A stretch of 34,784 nucleotides of DNA from an uncultured Gammaproteobacteria bacterium (GCA_902511025.1 CABXDP010000006.1:1-34784); one strand, 5' to 3'. Positions 24,039-32,322 are shown, counted from the stretch's first letter. The notes: generated from the letters alone by a model not told the origin. Numbers and translations are program-made.

Positions 24039-24977
24039 ATGGAAAATATCAGGGTTTATTCTCATTCTGCATGCCTCTCAAAAGACAATGGTGAGGGCCA
24101 TCCTGAGCGAAAAGAGCGTCTAGAATCTATTCTTGATTCAATTCGAAGAATTGATGATCTCTCTATTGAATTAAAAGAAGCTCCAAAAGCTCAGTACAAG
24201 GACATTAATTTAGTTCATCCACAGTCCTATCTTGATGAGATTTTTGAAATGATACCCAGTATAGGCCTTGTTGGTGTTGAAAAGGAGCCTTATGCAGACA
24301 CACTTCTGTGTCCCGATTCGAAGGAGGCAATTCTAAGAGCTTGTGGCTCTGGAATAAGTGCTTCAAAAGATATAATGGATGGAAGCTTTAAGAGGATTTT
24401 TTGTGCGGTCAGGCCCCCAGGACATCACGCCGAGACCTCTAGAGTCAATGGCTTTTGTTTTTTAAACAATGCAGCCGTTGCAGCGCGTTATTTACAGTCG
24501 AGCTATGACATAAAAAAAATAGCAATCATTGACTTTGATGTGCACCACGGAAATGGTACCCAAGAGATTTTTTATGACGATAGTTCGGTGCTCTATGCTT
24601 CAATTCATCAACATCCATTATTCCCTGGAACAGGCTTAGAGTCTGAGACTGGAGTGGGAAACATCTTCAATGCTCCTATCGAGGCGGGCACTAGTAGTGA
24701 AGAATTTTTAAGAATCTTTAATGAAAAAATTCTAGTCAATGTTGAGAGTTTTGAGCCCGAAGTCATTATTATCTCAGCTGGCTTTGATGCCCACAAAAGA
24801 GACCCACTGGCTACAATTAATTTAAACTCTGAAGACTACTTTACAATGACTAACGACATTGTTGAAATTGCGAATCGCCACTCCAAAGGAAGGGTGATCT
24901 CTTTTTTGGAGGGAGGCTATGATCTTCAAGCTTTGTCAGAGTCTATTCAATCTCACTTCAAAGGGCTCAGCGCTTAA
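24039..24977 (+). CDS. Histone deacetylase-superfamily (class II-like) hydrolase
   Basis: The 312-residue protein is a zinc-dependent deacetylase of the arginase/deacetylase fold. The catalytic His pair is at H129-H130 in RPPGHHAE, zinc ligands are D167 and H169 in DFDVHHGNGTQEIFYDD and D250 in SAGFDAHKRDPL, and EGGYD closes the site. Bacterial members act on acetylpolyamines or other small acetylated amines, or on acetyl-lysine; the substrate here is unknown. Acs at 11205 is a classical target of lysine deacetylation, but no linkage supports a connection. AAGGGGAAG precedes the start; thiL begins 5 bases after the stop. Confidence 0.92.
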   Translation: MENIRVYSHSACLSKDNGEGHPERKERLESILDSIRRIDDLSIELKEAPKAQYKDINLVHPQSYLDEIFEMIPSIGLVGVEKEPYADTLLCPDSKEAILRACGSGISASKDIMDGSFKRIFCAVRPPGHHAETSRVNGFCFLNNAAVAARYLQSSYDIKKIAIIDFDVHHGNGTQEIFYDDSSVLYASIHQHPLFPGTGLESETGVGNIFNAPIEAGTSSEEFLRIFNEKILVNVESFEPEVIIISAGFDAHKRDPLATINLNSEDYFTMTNDIVEIANRHSKGRVISFLEGGYDLQALSESIQSHFKGLSA

Positions 24978-24982
24978 TCAAG

Positions 24983-25912
24983 ATGAATGAGTTTGATTTA
25001 ATTCAAAGTTATTTCAATTGGGAGATAACTGACCCAAGTATTGAGTTAGGGGTTGGTGATGATGCAGCACTTTTCAATCTCAATCCAGGACATCAACTAG
25101 TTACTTCCACTGACACTCTTGTTGAAGGCATCCATTTCTTTAAAGACACTTCACCCAGTGACATTGCTTATAAATCTTTAGCAGTTAATTTAAGTGACAT
25201 AGCTGCAATGGGAGCTATCGCAAAATGCTACACTCTTTCATTGACACTTCCTAAGCTTGACAAAAAGTGGTTAGAACAATTTTCATCTTCACTCAAAGAG
25301 TCTTCCAAATTGTTTCATGTCAATTTGATTGGCGGTGACACTACAAAAGGACCCTTAAACATTACAATCACAATGATGGGTTCAATAGAAATTGATAGCT
25401 CTATTAAAAGGTCAGGCGCAAGGGAGGGTGATGACATTTATGTAACGGGAGATCTTGGGTCTGCAGCTTTATGCCTCAAAAAAATTAAGGAAGGAGATAA
25501 GCCTTCTCAGATTGAGCTTAACAGCCTCAATAAACCGATTCCTCGATTAGAGTTGGGCTCAGCCCTAAGAAATCTAGCAAGCTCTTGTATTGATGTTTCT
25601 GATGGTCTTGAGCAGGATCTATCTCATATATTAAGAGCCTCAAATGTTGGCGCAATAATCGATACTAATAAGCTACCACTGGGTGCTTCAGTCAATAATT
25701 ATGTGAAAGATACAAATGATTGGTCAATGCCACTGTGCGGTGGGGATGACTATGAACTTTGTTTTACAGCGGGCCAATCAATGAGAGACAAAATATCAGC
25801 ACTCGCAGAGAGTTTAGAGACTAGAGTCACAAGGATTGGAACGATAAATAGCCAAAAGGAACTAGAAGTTATCGGATTTAGCGGAGTGAGATCATCTTAT
25901 CAGCATTTCTGA
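24983..25912 (+). CDS. thiL: Thiamine-monophosphate kinase
   Basis: ThiL phosphorylates thiamine-P to thiamine-PP, the active cofactor. The 309-residue protein starts MNEFDLIQSYF and shows GVGDDAALFNL, TDTLVEGIHFF, SLAVNLSDIAAMGAIAKCY and LIGGDTTKGPL, the magnesium-ATP sites of the PurM-like kinase family, plus CIDVSDGLEQDL. In many gammaproteobacteria thiL sits in nusB-thiL-pgpA; here it ends a cofactor gene run next to the deacetylase-like gene, and pgpA does not follow. With thiC at 16221 it shows that the cell runs thiamine synthesis. Confidence 0.96.
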   Translation: MNEFDLIQSYFNWEITDPSIELGVGDDAALFNLNPGHQLVTSTDTLVEGIHFFKDTSPSDIAYKSLAVNLSDIAAMGAIAKCYTLSLTLPKLDKKWLEQFSSSLKESSKLFHVNLIGGDTTKGPLNITITMMGSIEIDSSIKRSGAREGDDIYVTGDLGSAALCLKKIKEGDKPSQIELNSLNKPIPRLELGSALRNLASSCIDVSDGLEQDLSHILRASNVGAIIDTNKLPLGASVNNYVKDTNDWSMPLCGGDDYELCFTAGQSMRDKISALAESLETRVTRIGTINSQKELEVIGFSGVRSSYQHF

Positions 25913-25923
25913 TAAGAGTAATT
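25896..25923 (+). terminator. Weak terminator-like hairpin at the thiL end
   Basis: CTTATCAG (25896-25903) and CTGATAAG (25909-25916) form a perfect 8-base stem with loop CATTT that overlaps the thiL stop. The tail is only AATTTT, so termination efficiency is doubtful. It sits in the 19-base gap between convergent thiL and dksA. Confidence 0.5.
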
Positions 25924-25931
25924 TTAAAAAA

Positions 25932-26342
25932 TTAGATTTCTTTTCGCTCTTCTACAGTTTTGCAGTCAATGCACTGGTCTGCAGTTGGACGGGCTTCAAG
26001 GCGATTAAGCGCAATCTCAATCCCGCAAGTTTTACAGTAACCGTAATCCCCCATATCAATCAAGTGAAGCGTCTTATCAATCTTATTGATAAGTTTTCTC
26101 TCACGATCCCTTGTTCTGAGCTCGAGCGCGAACTCCTCTTCGATTGTCGCTCTGTCATTAATATCAGCAACCGGAGTCGAGTCTTCTTGGATATGGTTAA
26201 TGGTTGATTCTGCCTCAGAAACTAACTGATCTCTCCAAACATTAAGCTTGTGTATAAAGTGCTTAAGTTGTCCGGCTGACATGAACTCCTCACCTTTTTT
26301 TGCGATGTAGGCAGGAATTTCATCAAAGTTTGGATCTATCAT
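25932..26342 (-). CDS. dksA: RNA polymerase-binding transcription factor DksA
   Basis: DksA enters the RNA polymerase secondary channel and, with ppGpp, reprogrammes rRNA and amino-acid promoters. The 136-residue protein has the coiled coil with the tip residues D60 and D63 of DINDRA, the shared EEEFALELRTRDRERK stretch and a four-cysteine zinc finger C103-x2-C106 and C124-x2-C127 in the highly conserved RLEARPTADQCIDCKT. All residues known to be needed for activity in E. coli are present. It is divergent from ilvA with a 111-base gap. An intact rpoZ elsewhere in the window fits a working stringent response. Confidence 0.96.
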   Translation of the reverse strand: MIDPNFDEIPAYIAKKGEEFMSAGQLKHFIHKLNVWRDQLVSEAESTINHIQEDSTPVADINDRATIEEEFALELRTRDRERKLINKIDKTLHLIDMGDYGYCKTCGIEIALNRLEARPTADQCIDCKTVEERKEI

Positions 26343-26453
26343 TAGTGTTAGTTTATTAAAAAAATGTAGTTTTTACCAAAAATTGCCTAAAATAGCAATG
26401 ATTTTTGTCATTTAATCATACAATGAAATTTGAGAATAATATAAAGGAGCTAA

Positions 26454-27947
26454 ATGAGTGCACTAATTAACTTAGCAGATAATAGCGCAGTTTATGATGT
26501 AGCTAAAGTCTCTGCACTCTCGATTGCTTCTCAGCTATCAAAGAGATTTCAAAATCAAATCTATCTCAAGAGAGAAGATGACCAGGTTATTCATTCTTTT
26601 AAGCTTCGTGGTGCCTATCAAAAGATGAGCTCAATGAGTGAAGAACAAAAAAGCAAAGGCGTTATTGCCTCCTCTGCTGGTAATCATGCTCAAGGCGTTG
26701 CCCTTGGTGCAAGTAAGCTTCATATCAAGGCAATCATTGTCATGCCAACAAGTACTCCAAAAATTAAGGTCCAAGCTGTTGAGCAGCTCGGGGCTGAGGT
26801 TATTTTGCATGGTGACGTTTATGATGATGCTTTTCATTACGCTAAAAAGTTAGTTTCAGAGCAAGACCTCTGTTTTATCAGTCCATACGATGATTTTGAG
26901 GTAATTGCAGGTCAAGCCACAGTTGCCAAAGAGATACTATCTCAACTTGAAGACATTGACTATGTGTTCGCTCCCGTTGGCGGTGGCGGTTTAATTTCTG
27001 GGATGGCAAGTTATATTAAGCATTATGCCCCCCATATCAAAGTTATTGGTGTTGAGCCAGAGGATTCACCGACCCTTTTTAAGGCATTAGAAGCTAACGA
27101 GAGGGTTGTATTGGATGACGTTGGAAGATTTGCTGACGGGGTTGCAGTGAAGCAAATTGGAGCGCTTCCTTTCGAGATTGCTAAGGAGTCTGTGGATGAT
27201 GTTGTGCTGGTGAGTAATGATGAAATGTGTGCTGCGATCAAAGATATCTATGAAGATGTTCGTTCTGTCTCTGAGCCTGCAGGAGCTCTATCAACGGCAG
27301 GGGTCAAAAAATATATTTTAGAGCATGGTCTGCAAGGCAAAAATATTGTCTCAGTAGTGTCTGGTGCCAATGTCAACTTTGATAGGCTCAGATATATTGC
27401 AGAGCGCGCTGACCTAGGAGAACTTACCGAGGCCATTGTAGCTGTGACAATTCCTGAAGAGCCTGGAAGCTTTCTGAGGTTCTGTGAACTCTTAGACAAC
27501 GCCTCAATTACTGAGTTTAATTATCGCTATGCTGCAAAGAAAGATGCGCATATTTTTGTTGGCATAAAGCTAACCCAAGGAGAAACTGAAAAGCAGGCAC
27601 TTTTAACCAGACTCAGTCAATCTTTTGAGGTGATCGATATGAGTGATAATTCGATGGCCAAAACTCACATCAGATATATGGTTGGGGGTCATGCAAATGC
27701 AGAAAATGAAGTCATCTATCGCTTTGAGTTTCCTGAAAGGCCGGGAGCGCTTTTAAACTTTCTTAAAAAAGTAAAAACAAAATGGAATATTTCTCTGTTC
27801 CACTATAGAAACCATGGCGCCGATTTTGGAAGGGTATTGATTGGTCTTCAGGTGGACGATGTGTCAGATCTAGAGTCCAGGTTTGATGAAATTGGTTATT
27901 ACTACCAAAACGAAACTGACAACAAAGCCTATCAGTACTTCCTTTAA
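26454..27947 (+). CDS. ilvA: Threonine ammonia-lyase, biosynthetic
   Basis: IlvA deaminates threonine to 2-oxobutanoate, the first step to isoleucine. The 497-residue protein has the PLP domain with K50 in HSFKLRGAYQK, SSAGNHAQGVALGASK and phosphate-binding PVGGGGLISG, then two ACT-like regulatory domains (EEPGSFLRFCELLDNASI at about residue 330 and FPERPGALLNFL at about 425). Two such domains mark the long, isoleucine-inhibited form rather than the short catabolic enzyme. GGAG eight bases before the ATG fixes the start. No leader-peptide attenuator with isoleucine codons is visible in the upstream gap. Confidence 0.96.
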   Translation: MSALINLADNSAVYDVAKVSALSIASQLSKRFQNQIYLKREDDQVIHSFKLRGAYQKMSSMSEEQKSKGVIASSAGNHAQGVALGASKLHIKAIIVMPTSTPKIKVQAVEQLGAEVILHGDVYDDAFHYAKKLVSEQDLCFISPYDDFEVIAGQATVAKEILSQLEDIDYVFAPVGGGGLISGMASYIKHYAPHIKVIGVEPEDSPTLFKALEANERVVLDDVGRFADGVAVKQIGALPFEIAKESVDDVVLVSNDEMCAAIKDIYEDVRSVSEPAGALSTAGVKKYILEHGLQGKNIVSVVSGANVNFDRLRYIAERADLGELTEAIVAVTIPEEPGSFLRFCELLDNASITEFNYRYAAKKDAHIFVGIKLTQGETEKQALLTRLSQSFEVIDMSDNSMAKTHIRYMVGGHANAENEVIYRFEFPERPGALLNFLKKVKTKWNISLFHYRNHGADFGRVLIGLQVDDVSDLESRFDEIGYYYQNETDNKAYQYFL

Positions 27948-28395
27948 AAAAATCACTCTAGACGAAATCGAAAGTGTTGCTCAATTAGAGCGCGAGAGTT
28001 CAAAAAACCCTTGGTCAAAAAAACAGCTTTCTGAGAGTGTTTCTAATCCTAATAACTTAGGCTATCTGCTTTTAGTTCAATCTAAGGTAATTGGTTATAT
28101 TATTGCAATGCCATCACTTGATAGTGCTGATATTTTGAATTTAGCTGTTCACAAAGACTTTAAAAGAAAAGGCTATGGCTCCAGCTTAATAGACCACCTA
28201 TCAATGAACCTTAAAAAAAGAGACATTAAAACTTTATTCTTGGAGGTAAGGAAGGGAAATTTTGCAGCTAGCGCATTGTATCTTAGTCTTGGGTTTGAAG
28301 AGATTTCTATCAGAAAAAATTACTATACGAAAAACTCAAATCAACTTTCTTTAAAAGAAGACGGTATAATAATGCGTCTTAAAATATCAACTTAA
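27886..28395 (+). CDS. rimI: Ribosomal protein S18 alanine N-acetyltransferase RimI
   Basis: This GNAT-fold acetyltransferase carries KNPWSKKQLSES, the RimI-type substrate loop, and the acetyl-CoA site VHKDFKRKGYGSSLIDHL, with LFLEVRKGNFAASALYLSLGF and the terminal RKNYY. RimI acetylates the N-terminal alanine of S18. The start is uncertain: ATG 27886 gives 169 residues but overlaps ilvA by 62 bases, and about 18 N-terminal residues have no family counterpart. No ATG, GTG or TTG lies where RimI normally begins (near SFKKITLDEIE). It probably is translated by coupling with ilvA; icd follows 11 bases after the stop. Confidence 0.88.
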   Translation: MKLVITTKTKLTTKPISTSFKKITLDEIESVAQLERESSKNPWSKKQLSESVSNPNNLGYLLLVQSKVIGYIIAMPSLDSADILNLAVHKDFKRKGYGSSLIDHLSMNLKKRDIKTLFLEVRKGNFAASALYLSLGFEEISIRKNYYTKNSNQLSLKEDGIIMRLKIST

Positions 28396-28406
28396 TGAAA
28401 TAAAAA

Positions 28407-29657
28407 ATGACCTATAAAAATATCACTGTTCCTGACTCAGGTAGCCCAATTACCATTGAAAACAATGAACTTAATGTTCCAAATAATCCCATTATTACCT
28501 ACATAGAGGGAGACGGTATTGGAATTGATATTTCTCCTGTCATGCTTGATGTGGTGAATACTGCCGTTAATAAGGCTTATGGCGGTGAGAGAGAAATACA
28601 TTGGATGGAAATTTATGCAGGCGAGAAGGCGGACAGTATTTATGGTGAATATTTACCAGAAGAGACAGTCGAGGCAATTAAAGAGTTTTCAGTATCAATT
28701 AAGGGCCCTTTAACTACGCCTGTTGGTGGTGGCATGAGATCCCTTAATGTTGCTATCAGACAGATTCTTGATCTCTATATCTGTCAAAGACCTGTTCAAT
28801 ATTTTGATGGCACCCCATCCCCTGTAAGGCATCCTGAAAAAGTAGACATGGTTATCTTTAGAGAGAACTCTGAAGATATCTACGCTGGCATAGAGTTTCC
28901 AAAAGGGTCAAAGGAAGTAAAAAAAGTAATCGATTTTCTGCAGGATGAAATGGGTGCAACTAAGATCCGTTTTCCTGAAACATCAGGTATTGGTATCAAG
29001 CCAGTCTCTACCGAGGGCACTTCTAGACTGGTTAGAGCTGCAATTCAATACGCAATAGATAATGATAAGCCTACAGTGACTTTAGTCCACAAGGGCAATA
29101 TTATGAAGTTTACTGAAGGACTTTTTCGTGATACAGGTTATCAGTTAGCCAAAGATGAGTTCGGCGCTAAAGAGGTTGATGGTGGTCCATGGTGCAGCTT
29201 TACGAATCCAAAAACTGGAACAGAAATAACTATTAATGACACTATCGCTGATGCCTTTTTACAACAGATACTGCTTCGTCCAGCTGAGTACTCGGTGATT
29301 GCTACTCTGAATCTCAATGGAGATTACATTTCTGACGCTTTAGCGGCTCAGGTTGGTGGAATCGGAATTGCCCCTGGAGCTAACCTTTCTGATAGCGTTG
29401 GTGTTTTTGAGGCGACTCACGGAACTGCTCCTGGGTATGCTGGAAAGGACAAGGTAAATCCATCCTCACTTATTCTATCTGCCGAAATGATGCTCAGACA
29501 TATGGGCTGGACAGAGGCTGCTGATCTGATACTGAATGCGATGTCAAAAACTATTCAAAACAAGACGGTTACTTATGACCTAGAGAGGCTAATTGATGAC
29601 GCTACTTTATTGTCTTGCTCTGAGTTTGGAGAGGCATTAAAGGACTCAATAAATTAA
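28407..29657 (+). CDS. icd: Isocitrate dehydrogenase, NADP-type
   Basis: Icd oxidises isocitrate to 2-oxoglutarate in the TCA cycle. The 416-residue protein is the E. coli-like homodimeric form: [12 protein letters not shown], the phosphorylation loop [13 protein letters not shown] with S112 (the residue switched by AceK in E. coli), [13 protein letters not shown] and [16 protein letters not shown]. Of the four residues that hold the NADP 2'-phosphate in E. coli, Tyr345, Tyr391 and Arg395 are kept (Y344, Y390, R394 here), but Lys344 is replaced by G343 in [19 protein letters not shown] use is still the best guess. It follows rimI closely. Confidence 0.96.
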   Translation: MTYKNITVPDSGSPITIENNELNVPNNPIITYIEGDGIGIDISPVMLDVVNTAVNKAYGGEREIHWMEIYAGEKADSIYGEYLPEETVEAIKEFSVSIKGPLTTPVGGGMRSLNVAIRQILDLYICQRPVQYFDGTPSPVRHPEKVDMVIFRENSEDIYAGIEFPKGSKEVKKVIDFLQDEMGATKIRFPETSGIGIKPVSTEGTSRLVRAAIQYAIDNDKPTVTLVHKGNIMKFTEGLFRDTGYQLAKDEFGAKEVDGGPWCSFTNPKTGTEITINDTIADAFLQQILLRPAEYSVIATLNLNGDYISDALAAQVGGIGIAPGANLSDSVGVFEATHGTAPGYAGKDKVNPSSLILSAEMMLRHMGWTEAADLILNAMSKTIQNKTVTYDLERLIDDATLLSCSEFGEALKDSIN

Positions 29658-29704
29658 CTCAATCACATTGTAGATATTTAGAGGCTATAAAAGCTAAGAT
29701 TTGA

Positions 29705-29733
29705 TTGACTCAAAATTCATTGCTCGTTATAAT
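29705..29733 (+). promoter_or_regulatory. Promoter of tRNA-Asn
   Basis: TTGACT (29705-29710) and a perfect TATAAT (29728-29733) have the ideal 17-base spacer. The following CTCCCGC is a GC-rich discriminator, as in stringently controlled stable-RNA promoters, and the start site would fall just before the tRNA at 29744. Confidence 0.88.
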
Positions 29734-29743
29734 CTCCCGCTAT

Positions 29744-29819
29744 TCCCTGATAGCTCAGTTGGTAGAGCAACGGACTGTTAATCCGTTTGTCCCTGGTTCG
29801 AGCCCAGGTCAGGGAGCCA
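29744..29819 (+). tRNA. tRNA-Asn (anticodon GTT)
   Basis: A 76-base cloverleaf folds with acceptor TCCCTGA paired to TCAGGGA, discriminator G and encoded CCA. The anticodon arm around ACGGACTGTTAATCCGT gives GTT. It has its own promoter and terminator and separates the core genes on its left from accessory-looking genes on its right. Confidence 0.97.
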
Positions 29820-29831
29820 ATTTTCAATATT

Positions 29832-29856
29832 AAAGGCATCTTCGGATGTCTTTTTT
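29832..29856 (+). terminator. Rho-independent terminator of tRNA-Asn
   Basis: AAAGGCATC (29832-29840) pairs with GATGTCTTT (29845-29853) through a stable TTCG tetraloop, with one G-T pair, and the arm runs into six T. It begins 12 bases after the tRNA. Confidence 0.88.
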
Positions 29857-29878
29857 GTAAGTGCAGTAACCTTTTAAT

Positions 29879-30400
29879 ATGATTACCTATCAAAAACTTG
29901 CCAAAATAGCCTCTAAATTCATATCTAAATCGAAAGTTATGAAGTATGGATTTAATCTATCCCCAATGTATCGCAGAACCTCTGCAAAAGTTACCTATAT
30001 TTCAGAAGATTTCTCAAAGATACAAATTAAACTTCCATACAGTTATAAGAATGCAAACTATGTCAATACAATATTTGGTGGCAGTATGTTCTCAGCAGTT
30101 GATCCATTTCCGATGACTCAATTAATGAATTTAATTGGAGATGATTATGTCATTTGGGATAAGGCTGCTGAAATATTTTTTAGAAGGCCTGCAAAGGAAG
30201 ATTTATATGCTGAATTTACCTATTCCTTTGAAGAGCTAGATGAGATAAAGCAAAAAGCAAAAGAAAACAACGAGTTTGAAATTGTCAAGACAACTCAACT
30301 CACAAATAAAGATAAAAGTATTGTCTTTTGCGAAGTAAGAAAAAAAGTTTATATTGCCAATAAGGCGTTCTTTAAGGCTAAGCGCTCAAAGAAAAGGTAA
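29879..30400 (+). CDS. DUF4442 domain protein (hotdog-fold thioesterase-like)
   Basis: The 173-residue protein has the DUF4442 pattern: FNLSPMYRRTSAKVTYIS, then NYVNTIFGGSMFSAVDPFPM and DDYVIWDKAAEIFFRRPAK. This family adopts a hotdog fold related to acyl-CoA thioesterases and is usually annotated as a putative thioesterase, but the substrate is unknown. The C-terminus is Lys/Arg-rich. It starts 22 bases after the tRNA-Asn terminator with no clear ribosome site, and 59 bases separate it from the HAD phosphatase gene. Whether it belongs functionally with the importer locus downstream is not shown. Confidence 0.82.
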   Translation: MITYQKLAKIASKFISKSKVMKYGFNLSPMYRRTSAKVTYISEDFSKIQIKLPYSYKNANYVNTIFGGSMFSAVDPFPMTQLMNLIGDDYVIWDKAAEIFFRRPAKEDLYAEFTYSFEELDEIKQKAKENNEFEIVKTTQLTNKDKSIVFCEVRKKVYIANKAFFKAKRSKKR

Positions 30401-30459
30401 CTCCATACTAAAAAATTGTATCAACTTAACTTAGTTTTGAAAGTGTAACATAGCTTTAA

Positions 30460-31254
30460 ATGAAAAATCTCTCAACAATGTCTTTATCTCAAGTGCAACA
30501 AATAAAATATATTCTTACAGATATTGATGATACGTTGACGTCAAATGGAAGGTTAAAAAGTAATGCTTATGCTTCTATGGAAAAGCTATCTAATGAGGAT
30601 TATATAATAATACCTGTTACAGGACGTTGTGCTGGCTGGTGCGATCATATTGCTAGGATGTGGCCAGTGGGTGGAGTAGTTGGTGAAAATGGTGCTTTTT
30701 TCTTTAGTTATGATCATGCTAGTAAAAAAATGAATAATGTGTATAGTCAGACTGCAAATGAAAGAGAAAAGAACTTTGCACTTTTAAAACAACTTAAAAA
30801 TAAAATCCTTGATCAAGTGCCTGGAACTGCAGAGGCATCTGATCAGGAATATCGTATTACAGATTTAGCTATCGATTTTGCTGAAGATGTTTCTAAACTT
30901 CCAGAAAATAAGATTAATCAAATTGTTCAAATTGCCAAACAAAATGGAGCAATTGCTAAGATAAGTTCCATTCACGTTAATTGCTGGATTGGAACTCATA
31001 ACAAGCTTTCAACTAGCTTAAATATGCTAAAGGAGAATTTTGGACTTAGTGACAAAGAAATTCAAAATAAAGTCGTTTTTATTGGTGATTCACCAAATGA
31101 TTCAACAATGTTTGGTTTTTTTGAAAATTCAGTTGGTGTTGCAAATGTAGTTGACCTAATGGACAGTATTGAAATTCTTCCAAAATATTTAACATCTAAT
31201 TTCTCAGGTGATGGCTTTGTTGAGCTAGCAAATTTCATAATTGATAATAAATAA
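30460..31254 (+). CDS. HAD-IIB (Cof-type) sugar-phosphatase-like hydrolase
   Basis: The 264-residue protein has HAD motif I as TDIDDTLT with nucleophile D21 and acid D23, motif II Thr in PVTGRCAGWCDHIARMWPV, and motif IV FIGDSPNDSTMFGFF. The cap after GGVVGENGAFFF is the IIB type found in sugar-phosphate phosphatases (Cof, trehalose-6-P and mannosyl-3-phosphoglycerate phosphatases). The exact substrate is not readable. Its position beside a GlpR-like repressor and an ABC importer suggests it dephosphorylates the imported compound or a product of it; that is inference. No good ribosome site precedes the ATG, and ATG 30478 is a possible alternative start. Confidence 0.85.
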   Translation: MKNLSTMSLSQVQQIKYILTDIDDTLTSNGRLKSNAYASMEKLSNEDYIIIPVTGRCAGWCDHIARMWPVGGVVGENGAFFFSYDHASKKMNNVYSQTANEREKNFALLKQLKNKILDQVPGTAEASDQEYRITDLAIDFAEDVSKLPENKINQIVQIAKQNGAIAKISSIHVNCWIGTHNKLSTSLNMLKENFGLSDKEIQNKVVFIGDSPNDSTMFGFFENSVGVANVVDLMDSIEILPKYLTSNFSGDGFVELANFIIDNK

Positions 31255-31260
31255 AAAACT

Positions 31261-31410
31261 TTAACTCAGGAATTTAATATAAGTCAGCAAAAAAAATTCA
31301 TAGTGTTCTTCGTTATCTAAATCCTTATGAGCTTCCTTTATTTCATTAGAGCTTGAAGCAATCCAAAAAATATCATTATCTGTAAAAATTACATTGAAAG
31401 TTATTCTCTA
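31261..31410 (-). pseudogene. Possible remnant: 48 open codons without a start
   Basis: Between the HAD phosphatase and the repressor, a minus-strand frame bounded by stops at 31408-31410 and 31261-31263 reads through 48 codons with protein-like composition (TDNDIFWIASSSNEIKEAHK, then DLDNEEHYEFFLLTYIKF). It has no ATG, GTG or TTG, only ATT codons. It may be the tail of a decayed gene or chance. The last codons of the repressor overlap its 5' end in another frame. I recognise no family. Confidence 0.25.
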
Positions 31411-32180
31411 GCAACAACTATCTCGATGTTATTTGTATTACATATGTCGACTATTTCTGGAGAAGGTTGATTATTTGTAACCAAAATATCAATTTCAGCA
31501 ATATTACCAATCACCATTGGAGCTGTTCGCTCAAATTTAATATCATCAGCAACAAGTATCAATTTTCGACTGCTCTCAAATATAGCTCTTGTAACGATAA
31601 CTTCTCTTCGATCAAAGTCCATCAATAAGCCATCATTATCTATAGCTGAGACACCTATAACTGCATAATCAACTTTGAATTGCTTAATAAAATAAGTTGG
31701 ATCTTCACCAATAACAGCTGAATCAGATTTTCTTACTTTACCACCCGCTAACCAAACTTTAGCGTCATCAGAGTGAGCAAAGATATTAACGATGTTAATA
31801 TTATTTGTAACTACTTTAAGACCATGGTGAGAAAGAAGTGATTCTGCAACTTTCTCAGTAGTAGTTCCAATATTTAAAATAATAGAAGAATCATTGGGGA
31901 TAATTTTAGCAACAGCATTTGCAATTTCACTTTTTTCATCACTAGCCAAATATTTTCTAGATTTATAGGCAAAGTTTTTTACTCCAGAAGAGTAAAAAGC
32001 TCCACCATGAGTCCGAACTAAAAAATCATTCTCGCTTAAATAATTTATATCTCGTCGAATTGTCTGTTGAGTGACTGAGAACTCAGCAGCTAAATTTTCA
32101 ACACTAACGTAGCCTTCTTGTTCAGCAAGAGAAAGTATGTCATTTTGCCGTTTGTTCAATTGTTTAATAATTTCTTGCAT
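31401..32180 (-). CDS. DeoR/GlpR-family transcriptional repressor
   Basis: The 259-residue protein matches E. coli GlpR in length and layout. The N-terminal winged helix (residues 6-60) reads QEGYVSVENLAAEFSVTQQT then IRRDINYLSENDFLVRTHGG, the DeoR signature. The DeoR C-terminal sensor domain has LNIGTTTEKVAESLL, VVTNNINIVN, WLAGGKVRKSDSAVIGE and VSAIDNDGLLMDFDRREV, the ligand pocket that in this family binds phosphorylated sugars or sugar alcohols. It is divergent from the ABC importer operon and very likely controls it and itself. The effector is unknown, probably a phosphorylated compound by analogy with the family. Confidence 0.92.
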   Translation of the reverse strand: MQEIIKQLNKRQNDILSLAEQEGYVSVENLAAEFSVTQQTIRRDINYLSENDFLVRTHGGAFYSSGVKNFAYKSRKYLASDEKSEIANAVAKIIPNDSSIILNIGTTTEKVAESLLSHHGLKVVTNNINIVNIFAHSDDAKVWLAGGKVRKSDSAVIGEDPTYFIKQFKVDYAVIGVSAIDNDGLLMDFDRREVIVTRAIFESSRKLILVADDIKFERTAPMVIGNIAEIDILVTNNQPSPEIVDICNTNNIEIVVARE

Positions 32181-32292
32181 AAAAAATAAGTTTAATTAGA
32201 TAGTGTATCTTTTGTTTATATTTTATACATTTTACTTGTTTGTTTGTTTTTTTTCGTTTTATTTTAAAAAAGTAACATTTTATTAAGAATTT

Positions 32293-32306
32293 ATTCATTT
32301 ATGAAT
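32293..32306. repeat. 14-base palindrome overlapping the -35 region
   Basis: ATTCAT-TT-ATGAAT is a perfect inverted repeat with 6-base arms at 32293-32306. It overlaps the proposed -35 of the importer promoter, where a dimeric regulator would block transcription. In this AT-rich gap it could also be chance. Confidence 0.35.
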
Positions 32307-32322
32307 ATTTTTTATATATACT
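32294..32322 (+). promoter_or_regulatory. Candidate promoter of the ABC importer operon
   Basis: TTCATT (32294-32299) and TATACT (32317-32322) are 17 bases apart. The -10 is good, the -35 matches the consensus at three of six positions, as expected for a regulated promoter. About 80 bases of leader follow to the ATG. Confidence 0.4.

Noticed and set aside
26405-26424. TTGTCA and TACAAT upstream of ilvA as a promoter
   Set aside because: The spacer is only 8 bases, far too short for a sigma-70 promoter.
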